Assembly (NCBI GenBank): GCA_024742695.1
Contig: JANSXY010000015.1
Location: 1 to 64,000, forward strand
Source: Paracoccaceae bacterium
GTDB lineage: Bacteria; Pseudomonadota; Alphaproteobacteria; Rhodobacterales; Rhodobacteraceae
Direction of reading: 5' to 3'
DNA length: 64,000 nucleotides
A model generated the notes under the pieces. That model saw nothing but the letters and a program-made list of their open reading frames with translations, was not told the DNA's origin and ran no database searches. Below, piece by piece: positions 57,853 to 64,000 of this stretch. Position numbers and translations under genes: made by a program. Within the stretch, counting starts at the first letter, position 1; each line of letters opens with the position of its first letter.

Positions 57853-59811
57853 ATGTTGATCGAGCTCGGACACTTCGCCCTCATCCTGGCCTTCGCGCTG
57901 TCGCTGGTGCAGTCGGTCGTTCCCCTTGTCGGTGCCCACAAGGGCTGGCGCGGCTGGATGGCCGTGGCCGAACCCACGGCCAACGGCCAGTTGATCCTGA
58001 CCGGGTTCTCCTTCGCGGCGCTCACCTGGGCCTTCGTGACATCGGATTTCTCGGTGCGCCTGGTGGTGACGAATTCCCACACGCTGAAACCGATGATCTA
58101 CAAGATCTCGGGCGTCTGGGGGAACCACGAGGGTTCGCTGCTGCTGTGGGTGCTGATCCTGACCCTGTTCGGCGCTTGCGCCGTGTGGTTCGGCCAGAAC
58201 CTGCCCCCCCGGTTCAAGGCGCGGGTGCTGGCGGTTCAGGCGATGGTGTCGGCGGCGTTCTTCGGCTTCATCCTGTTCACCTCGAACCCGTTCGAGCGCA
58301 TGGCGCTGCCGCCCTTCGACGGGCAGGATCTGAACCCGCTGCTGCAGGATCCGGGGCTCGCCTTCCACCCGCCGTTCCTCTACCTCGGCTATGTCGGGCT
58401 TTCGATGGCGTTCTCCTTCGCCGTCGCCGCGCTGATCGAGGGCCGGGTGGATGCCGCCTGGGCGCGCTGGGTGCGGCCCTGGACGCTGGCGGCCTGGGTG
58501 TTCCTGACCATCGGCATCGCGCTGGGATCGTGGTGGGCCTATTACGAACTGGGCTGGGGCGGCTTCTGGTTCTGGGATCCGGTGGAAAACGCCTCGTTCA
58601 TGCCCTGGCTGATCTCGGCGGCGCTGCTGCATTCCGCGATCGTGGTGGAAAAGCGCGAGGCGCTGAAAAGCTGGACGATCCTTCTGGCGATCATGGCCTT
58701 CGGGTTCTCGCTGATCGGCGCCTTCATCGTGCGTTCGGGTGTTCTGACCTCGGTCCATGCCTTCGCCAACGATCCCGAGCGCGGCACCTATATCCTGGCG
58801 ATCACCGGGATCTTCGTCGGCGGCGCGCTCACGCTGTTCACGCTGCGCGCCAGCCAGATGCAGGCCAAGGGGGTGTTCGGCCTCGTCAGCCGCGAAAGCG
58901 CGCTGGTCGCCAACAACGTGCTGCTGGCCGTGTCGTGTTTCGTGGTGTTCATCGGCACGATCTGGCCGCTGGTGGCCGAGATGTTCTGGGATCGCAAGCT
59001 GTCGGTCGGCCCGCCGTTCTTCGATGCCGCCTTCACGCCGTTCATGGTGGTGCTGTCGATCCTGCTTCCGATCGGCGCGGTGATGCCCTGGAAGCGCGGC
59101 AGCATCGCCAAGGCGATGCGCCCGCTGCGCGGCGCGCTCGTGCTCGCCTTTGCCGGCCTGGCGCTGGCCTGGGCGATGCAGAGCGGCAATTCCGCCCTCG
59201 GCCCGGTGGGCACCGCGCTGGCGGTCTGGCTGGTCGCCGGCGCGGCCTCGGAACTGTGGCTGCGCGCCGGCAATCGCTGGCCGCGGCTGTGGCGGCTGCC
59301 GCGGGCCGACTGGGGCAAGGCGGTGGCCCATGCCGGGCTGGGCATCACCGTCTTCGGGATCTCGGCGCTGACCGCCTGGCAGGCCGAGGATATCCGCGTG
59401 GCGCAGATCGGCGAACCGTTCGACGTGGCCGGCTACACGATCCGGCTCGACTCGGTCGACCGGGTGGAAGGGCCGAACTACCTGTCCACCATGGCGACGA
59501 TGACGGTGCTGCGCGACGGGCGCGAGGTGGCGGTGCTGCACCCGGAAAAGCGGGTCTATCCGGTGGCGCAGATGCCCACGACCGAGGCCGCGATCGACAA
59601 CGGCATCACCCGCGACGTCTACCTGGTGATCGGCGATCGGCAGGACGACGGCGGCTGGGCGGTACGGACCTATATCAAGCCGTTCGCGAACTGGATCTGG
59701 CTGGGCTGTATCGTGATGTCGCTGGGCGGCTTTCTCAGCCTGACGGATCGGCGCTACCGGGTCGCCGTCGGGGCACGGCGCGCGCCGGCGATGGCGGCGC
59801 CGGCGGAATGA
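57853..59811 (+). CDS. ccmF: Cytochrome c haem lyase subunit CcmF
   Basis: The 652-residue polytopic membrane protein has the WGxxEG and tryptophan-rich haem-handling region [12 protein letters not shown] and [23 protein letters not shown], typical of CcmF and the HemeHandling superfamily. With CcmH it attaches haem to apocytochrome c in the periplasm. It ends four bases inside the start of ccmH (ATGA overlap). Confidence 0.96.
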   Translation: MLIELGHFALILAFALSLVQSVVPLVGAHKGWRGWMAVAEPTANGQLILTGFSFAALTWAFVTSDFSVRLVVTNSHTLKPMIYKISGVWGNHEGSLLLWVLILTLFGACAVWFGQNLPPRFKARVLAVQAMVSAAFFGFILFTSNPFERMALPPFDGQDLNPLLQDPGLAFHPPFLYLGYVGLSMAFSFAVAALIEGRVDAAWARWVRPWTLAAWVFLTIGIALGSWWAYYELGWGGFWFWDPVENASFMPWLISAALLHSAIVVEKREALKSWTILLAIMAFGFSLIGAFIVRSGVLTSVHAFANDPERGTYILAITGIFVGGALTLFTLRASQMQAKGVFGLVSRESALVANNVLLAVSCFVVFIGTIWPLVAEMFWDRKLSVGPPFFDAAFTPFMVVLSILLPIGAVMPWKRGSIAKAMRPLRGALVLAFAGLALAWAMQSGNSALGPVGTALAVWLVAGAASELWLRAGNRWPRLWRLPRADWGKAVAHAGLGITVFGISALTAWQAEDIRVAQIGEPFDVAGYTIRLDSVDRVEGPNYLSTMATMTVLRDGREVAVLHPEKRVYPVAQMPTTEAAIDNGITRDVYLVIGDRQDDGGWAVRTYIKPFANWIWLGCIVMSLGGFLSLTDRRYRVAVGARRAPAMAAPAE

Positions 59812-60272
59812 CGATGCGCGCGCTGATCCTGTCGCTGGCGCTGGCGGCGGTCGCGCTGCCGGCCGCCGCCGTTCAACCCGACGAGGTGCTGGCGGACCCG
59901 GCGCTGGAAGAGCGTGCGCGGGAACTCTCGAAGGGCCTGCGCTGCCTTGTCTGCCGCAACGAGAGCATCGACGAATCGAACGCCGAACTGGCGCGGGACC
60001 TGCGGATCCTGGTGCGCGAACGGCTGGTTGCCGGCGACAGCGACGAGGAGGTGATCCGCTACCTCGTCGACCGCTACGGCGAGTTCGTCCTGCTGAAACC
60101 CACGCTGACCGGCTCCAACCTCGTCCTCTGGATCGCCGGCCCGGCGATGCTGCTGCTCGCCGGCGGGATCGCGGCGATCTACCTGCGCAGCCGCCGGCGG
60201 GCCGAGGAACCGGACGTCGACAGCCTGAGCGACGAGGAACGCCGCCGGCTGGACGAGATTCTGGCCGACTGA
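59808..60272 (+). CDS. ccmH: Cytochrome c-type biogenesis protein CcmH (CcmL type)
   Basis: The 154-residue protein overlaps the ccmF stop (ATGA). It has a signal peptide (about 1-22), the thiol-reducing motif [11 protein letters not shown] with Cys46 and Cys49, and one C-terminal membrane helix (about 108-128; [19 protein letters not shown]). It keeps the CXXCH cysteines of apocytochrome c reduced. The TPR domain found in CcmH/CcmI fusions is absent. Confidence 0.95.
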   Translation: MTMRALILSLALAAVALPAAAVQPDEVLADPALEERARELSKGLRCLVCRNESIDESNAELARDLRILVRERLVAGDSDEEVIRYLVDRYGEFVLLKPTLTGSNLVLWIAGPAMLLLAGGIAAIYLRSRRRAEEPDVDSLSDEERRRLDEILAD

Positions 60273-60338
60273 CGCGGCGTAGCCCTTTCGCCCCCGTGCC
60301 ATGGCGCTATGCTGCGCCGCACCAGACGGGAGGGCGCG

Positions 60339-61115
60339 ATGGACTACGCGAGCATCGGATACCGGGTCGAGGGCGGCATCGCCACGGTGACGCTGAACCG
60401 GCCCGACGTGATGAACGCGCTCAACACCGAGATGCGCGCCGAACTCGCCGACGCGATCCGCCGCGCGCCGCAAGAGGCGCGGGTGCTGGTGCTGACCGGG
60501 GCCGGCCGCGCCTTCTGCTCGGGCCAGGATCTCGGCGATCGGGCGAACGCGGCGGAGATCGACCTCGAACGCACGCTGCGGGACGAATACGAGCCGATGC
60601 TGCGGGCGATCTTCGATTGCCCGGTGCCGACGATCTCGGCGGTGAACGGCGCCGCGGCCGGGGCCGGCGCCAATCTCGCGCTGGCCGCCGATGTGGTGAT
60701 TGCCGCCGAAAGCGCGGTCTTCCTGCAGGCTTTTGCCCGGATCGGCCTTATTCCCGACGCCGGCGGCACCTACTGGCTGCCGCGCCAGATGGGGATCGCC
60801 AAGGCGATGGGCGCCGCGCTGTTCGCCGAGAAGATCACGGCGCGTCAGGCCTCCGACTGGGGCATGATCTGGGAATGGGTTCCCGATGCCGACTTCGCGG
60901 ACCGCGTGCAGGCGCGGGCCGCCACGCTCGCGGCGGGGCCGACCGCGGCCTACCGCGCGATCAAGCAGGCGATCCGCGGCAGTTTCGAACGCGATCTCGA
61001 TGGCCAGTTGGCGCTGGAGGCCGAACTGCAGGGCGCTTGCGGCAAGACGCGGGACTTCAAGGAAGGCGTGCTGGCCTTCCTGGAAAAACGTCCGGCGCGG
61101 TTCGAGGGGCGGTGA
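60339..61115 (+). CDS. Enoyl-CoA hydratase/isomerase family protein (PaaG-like)
   Basis: The 258-residue crotonase from ATG 60339 (GGGAGGG upstream) has the N-terminal VTLNRPDVMNALNTEM, oxyanion-hole SGQDLGDRANAAE, and GAAAGAGANLALAADVV. Length and motifs fit 2-(1,2-epoxy-1,2-dihydrophenyl)acetyl-CoA isomerase (PaaG) as often annotated, but no other phenylacetate gene is in the window. It ends in front of two inverted copies of the hairpin repeat. Confidence 0.88.
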   Translation: MDYASIGYRVEGGIATVTLNRPDVMNALNTEMRAELADAIRRAPQEARVLVLTGAGRAFCSGQDLGDRANAAEIDLERTLRDEYEPMLRAIFDCPVPTISAVNGAAAGAGANLALAADVVIAAESAVFLQAFARIGLIPDAGGTYWLPRQMGIAKAMGAALFAEKITARQASDWGMIWEWVPDADFADRVQARAATLAAGPTAAYRAIKQAIRGSFERDLDGQLALEAELQGACGKTRDFKEGVLAFLEKRPARFEGR

Positions 61116-61122
61116 GCGGGGA

Positions 61123-61191
61123 AGGGGGCTGTCTGCCCCCTCTGCCGCCTGCGGCGGCATTCACCCCCGAGGATATTTCCCGGCCAAAATC
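61123..61191 (-). repeat. Dispersed intergenic hairpin repeat, copy B
   Basis: Read on the minus strand it starts GATTTTGGCCGGGAAATATCC, like the other two copies, then CTCGGGGGTG. It then has two hairpins: GCCGCC/GGCGGC (61144-61158) and AGGGGGC/GCCCCCT (61123-61141, loop of five). It begins eight bases after the crotonase stop and faces away from copy C. Confidence 0.78.
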
Positions 61192-61270
61192 TTAACCTCG
61201 CATTAACCGACTCGCCCAAAGGTTGTGGGCGCGGTACAGGCGGGGACGCCGATGACCGCGGCCAAAATGG

Positions 61271-61298
61271 CGGCCCGCCCGGGTGTTGGGGCGGGCCG
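61271..61298 (+). terminator. Strong hairpin between the two inverted repeats
   Basis: A perfect 10-bp stem (61271-61280 with 61289-61298, loop GGGTGTTG) is followed by a weak T-rich tail (TTCCTGTT). It lies between repeat copies B and C in the convergent interval between the crotonase gene and gltA. Confidence 0.55.
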
Positions 61299-61306
61299 TT
61301 CCTGTT

Positions 61307-61359
61307 GATTTTGGTCGGGAAATATCCTCGGGGGGTGCGGGGGGCAGACAGCCCCCCGC
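61307..61359 (+). repeat. Dispersed intergenic hairpin repeat, copy C
   Basis: It starts GATTTTGGTCGGGAAATATCC and continues into a G-rich block and a 9-bp hairpin GCGGGGGGC/GCCCCCCGC (61337-61345 with 61351-61359, loop AGACA). It sits 11 bases from the gltA stop and is in inverted orientation to copy B, 115 bases away. Confidence 0.78.
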
Positions 61360-61369
61360 CGCCGCCCGG

Positions 61370-62665
61370 TCAGCGTGCGCCGACGGGCACGTAGTCGCGC
61401 TGCGGCGCGCCGGTGTAGCGCTGGCGCGGGCGGCCGATCTTCTGGGTCGGGTCGCTCAGCATCTCTTTCCACTGGCTGATCCAGCCGACGGTGCGGGAAA
61501 TCGCGAAGATCGGGGTGAACATCGAGGTCGGGAAGCCCATCGCCTCGAGAATGATGCCGGAATAGAAATCCACGTTCGGGTAGAGCTTCTTTTCCACGAA
61601 ATAGGGATCTTCCAGCGCGATCCGTTCCAGTTCCTTGGCGACCTTGAGCGTTTCGTTGTCCTCGATGCCGAGCAGGCCCAGCACCTCGTCGGCCGATTCC
61701 TTCATCACCTTCGCGCGCGGGTCGAAGTTCTTGTAGACGCGGTGGCCGAAGCCCATCAGGCGGAACGGGTCGTTCTTGTCCTTGGCGCGGGCGATGAACT
61801 CGGGGATCCGGTCGACCGTGCCGATCTCGCGCAGCATCTCCAGGCAGGCCTGGTTCGCGCCGCCATGCGCCGGGCCCCAGAGGCAGGCGATGCCGGCGGC
61901 GATGCAGGCGAAGGGGTTGGCGCCGGACGACCCCGCCAGCCGCACCGTCGAGGTGGAGGCGTTCTGCTCGTGGTCGGCATGCAGCATCATGATCCGGTCC
62001 ATCGCCTTGGCGAGGATCGGGTCCACCACGTAATCCTCGCAGGGCACGGCGAAGCACATGTGCAGGAAGTTGCCCGCGTAATCGAGGCTGTTCTTGGGAT
62101 ACACGAAGGGCTGGCCGATCGAGTACTTGTAGGCCATCGCGGCGATCGTCGGCACCTTGGCGATCATCCGGATCGCGGCGACCTCGCGCTGCCAGGGATC
62201 GTTGATGTCGGTCGAATCGTGGTAGAAGGCCGACATCGCGCCCATCACGCCGGTCATGATCGCCATCGGATGCGCGTCGCGCCGGAAACCGCGGAAGAAG
62301 TTCATCATCTGCTCGTGCACCATCGTGTGACGGGTCACGCGCGTCTCGAAGTCGGTCGCCTGGGCCGCGGTCGGCAGTTCGCCGTAAAGCAGCAGGTAGC
62401 AGACCTCGAGGTAGTGCGACTTCGCGGCCAACTGCTCGATCGGGTAGCCGCGATACAGCAACTCGCCCTTGTCGCCGTCGATGTAGGTGATCGCGCTGTC
62501 GCAGGAGGCGGTGGAGGTGAAGCCGGGATCGTAGGTGAAGACATCGGCCTCTGCATAGAGCTTGCGGATGTCCAGCACGTCGGGGCCGACGGAAGGTTTG
62601 AGGATAGGCAGGTCGTAGGTCTTGTTGCCCAGGCTCAGGGTTGCCGTCTTGGTGTCTTCCGCCAT
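61370..62665 (-). CDS. gltA: Citrate synthase (type II)
   Basis: The 431-residue TCA-cycle enzyme condenses oxaloacetate and acetyl-CoA. ATG 62665 gives the usual alphaproteobacterial N-terminus [15 protein letters not shown]. Active-site segments are [27 protein letters not shown] and [17 protein letters not shown], ending with the catalytic aspartate region NVDFYSG. The size fits the hexameric, NADH-sensitive type. It follows gltX on the same strand after about 65 bases. Confidence 0.97.
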   Translation of the reverse strand: MAEDTKTATLSLGNKTYDLPILKPSVGPDVLDIRKLYAEADVFTYDPGFTSTASCDSAITYIDGDKGELLYRGYPIEQLAAKSHYLEVCYLLLYGELPTAAQATDFETRVTRHTMVHEQMMNFFRGFRRDAHPMAIMTGVMGAMSAFYHDSTDINDPWQREVAAIRMIAKVPTIAAMAYKYSIGQPFVYPKNSLDYAGNFLHMCFAVPCEDYVVDPILAKAMDRIMMLHADHEQNASTSTVRLAGSSGANPFACIAAGIACLWGPAHGGANQACLEMLREIGTVDRIPEFIARAKDKNDPFRLMGFGHRVYKNFDPRAKVMKESADEVLGLLGIEDNETLKVAKELERIALEDPYFVEKKLYPNVDFYSGIILEAMGFPTSMFTPIFAISRTVGWISQWKEMLSDPTQKIGRPRQRYTGAPQRDYVPVGAR

Positions 62666-62730
62666 CTTCGTCCCTCTCCATGCCTGCCGGGACCTGCCCG
62701 GCGCCATCTTCTGTGCCCGGGCCGGTCGGC

Positions 62731-64000
62731 TCAGGCCGTTGCGTCGGTCAGACGGGCCAGGGTGTCGTCCCGCCCGATCACCAGCATCATGTCAAAGACG
62801 CTGGGGCTGACCGCGCGTCCGGACAGGGCGGCCCGAAGCGGGGCGGCCAGCTTGCCAAGGCCCACGCCGTGCGCCTCGGCCACCTGGGCGACGACCGCCT
62901 CCAGAGCTTCCCGCGTCCAGCTAGCATTTTGCAGGTGCGGCGTCAATTCCTTCAGTATACCACGGGATACCGGGTCGAGGGCCTTCGCGGCCTTCTCGTC
63001 GGGGGTGAAAGGGCGGGCGCCCATAACGAAATGCGCCTTGTCCAGAAGGTCCGGGAAGGTTTTCGCCCGTTCCTTCAGGCAGGGCATCGCCCGCAGCAGG
63101 AGGTCGCGCTGCGTTGCAGAAAGCGGTGGCGCGCCGGTGGCGGCGAGAAACGCCTCGAGTTCCGTCAGCAGGTCGGCATCCGCGGCGCGGGCGATCTGCG
63201 CGCCGCAGACATGGTCGAGCTTCTTGAAATCCAGCCGCGCCGGGGCGCGGCCGATACCGTCGAGGTCGAACCAGGCCTGCGCCTCGGCGTCCGAAAAGAT
63301 CTCGTCGTCGCCATGGCTCCAGCCCAGGCGGGCGAGGTAGTTGCGCATCCCCGCGGCGGGGTAGCCCATCGCCTGGTACTCCTCCAGTCCGACGGCGCCA
63401 TGGCGTTTCGACAGTTTCTTGCCATCGGGTCCGTGGATCAGCGGGATATGCGCCCAGACCGGCTCCGCCCAGCCCATCGCGCGATAGACCTGGGCCTGCC
63501 GGGCGGCATTGTTCAGATGATCGTCGCCGCGGATCACGTGGGTCACGCCCATGTCGTGATCGTCCACCACCACCGCCAGCATGTAGGTCGGCGTGCCGTC
63601 GGAGCGCAGGCAGATCATGTCGTCGAGCTGGTCGTTGCGGAAGGTCACGCGGCCCTGAACCCGGTCGTCGATCACCGTCTCGCCGGCGCGCGGGGCCTTG
63701 AGGCGGATCGCGTAGGGCGCATCGGGGTGGCTGGCCGGGTCGGCGTCACGCCACGGGCTTTGGTAGAGGGTGGACCGGCCGTCGGCCCGCGCGGCCTCGC
63801 GGAACGCCTCGATCTCGGCGGGCGGGGCGAAGCACTTGTAGGCATGGCCCGATGCCAGCATCTGCTGCGCCACCTCGGCGTGCCGGGCAGAGCGGGCGAA
63901 CTGGCTGACCGGCTCGCCATCGCAGTCGAGGCCGAGCCAGGCGAGTCCGCGCAGGATCGCCGCCGTCGCCTCGGGGGTCGAGCGGGCGCGGTCGGTATCC
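62731..64000 (-). CDS. gltX: Glutamyl-tRNA synthetase, 5' end beyond the window
   Basis: The frame runs open to the window edge; codons 63999-62734 encode 422 residues and the start lies beyond 64000. The visible part begins [23 protein letters not shown], which places it about 40 residues into the enzyme, so the HIGH motif is missing from the window. The KMSKS-type motif is [13 protein letters not shown]. The C-terminal anticodon-binding part is complete. Alphaproteobacteria often have two GltX forms; which one this is cannot be decided here. Confidence 0.95.
   Translation of the reverse strand, partial: DTDRARSTPEATAAILRGLAWLGLDCDGEPVSQFARSARHAEVAQQMLASGHAYKCFAPPAEIEAFREAARADGRSTLYQSPWRDADPASHPDAPYAIRLKAPRAGETVIDDRVQGRVTFRNDQLDDMICLRSDGTPTYMLAVVVDDHDMGVTHVIRGDDHLNNAARQAQVYRAMGWAEPVWAHIPLIHGPDGKKLSKRHGAVGLEEYQAMGYPAAGMRNYLARLGWSHGDDEIFSDAEAQAWFDLDGIGRAPARLDFKKLDHVCGAQIARAADADLLTELEAFLAATGAPPLSATQRDLLLRAMPCLKERAKTFPDLLDKAHFVMGARPFTPDEKAAKALDPVSRGILKELTPHLQNASWTREALEAVVAQVAEAHGVGLGKLAAPLRAALSGRAVSPSVFDMMLVIGRDDTLARLTDATA

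Noticed and set aside
56014-59541. An 1175-codon minus-strand open frame opposite ccmE, the lysis pair and ccmF
   Set aside because: It is antisense to recognised genes and has no domain of its own.

Overview
The window reads as a chromosomal segment of an alphaproteobacterium of the family Rhodobacteraceae (order Rhodobacterales). The signs are very high G+C; a 5-aminolevulinate synthase (C4-pathway haem synthesis) preceded by a perfect FNR/FnrL box; a GTTC-N7-GTTC LexA box in front of uvrA, the form described for Rhodobacter; a complete valine/isobutyrate catabolic operon; RF2 without the programmed frameshift; and a holin of the gene-transfer-agent type. Genes are tightly packed with many 1-11 base overlaps. 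No non-coding stretch exceeds about 260 bases. No insertion sequence, transposase, integrase, CRISPR array or rRNA was seen.

Layout. 1-5.9 kb: two tandem tRNA-Asp genes, a small membrane protein, an M20 dipeptidase, hemA, a RodZ-like membrane HTH protein and ispG. 5.9-16 kb: a DsbA-type oxidoreductase, an aminotransferase, the cell-wall genes amiC and mrcA, prfB, a DUF2189 membrane protein, and a translationally coupled M23 endopeptidase-bactofilin pair. 16-27 kb: bcp with a DUF455 ferritin-like protein, a giant AsmA-like protein coupled to queA, an MFS transporter, a DUF924 protein, lpdA coupled to a second MFS transporter, and a rhodanese. 27-37 kb: LexA-boxed uvrA, a Crp/Fnr regulator with a DUF2892 membrane protein, the valine catabolic set (mmsA, isobutyryl-CoA dehydrogenase, 3-hydroxyisobutyryl-CoA hydrolase, mmsB) with a divergent LysR regulator, and a CBS-pair protein.

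37-49 kb: coaD, two divergent-in-sequence gap paralogues and tkt, with putative sugar-regulator operators ahead of both gap genes; a coiled-coil gene with zapA; grxD, bolA and purL; a MAPEG protein; a YCII protein with an ECF42-like sigma factor; and a probable unannotated small RNA with a heat-shock-type promoter. 49-64 kb: a LysR gene divergent from a fused indolepyruvate ferredoxin oxidoreductase, an acyltransferase, murI, argC, and cytochrome c maturation genes ccmE, ccmF and ccmH. A phage-type endolysin/holin pair sits inside that ccm run. The window ends with an enoyl-CoA hydratase family gene, gltA and a 5'-truncated gltX.

Most of the window is housekeeping. The observations most worth following are the small RNA at about 48.58-48.66 kb, the domesticated lysis cassette at 56.65-57.74 kb (probably used for gene transfer agent release), the loss of the NAD-specificity aspartate in one of two adjacent GAPDHs, the operators upstream of hemA, uvrA and the gap genes, and a dispersed intergenic hairpin repeat present three times, always between convergent gene ends.
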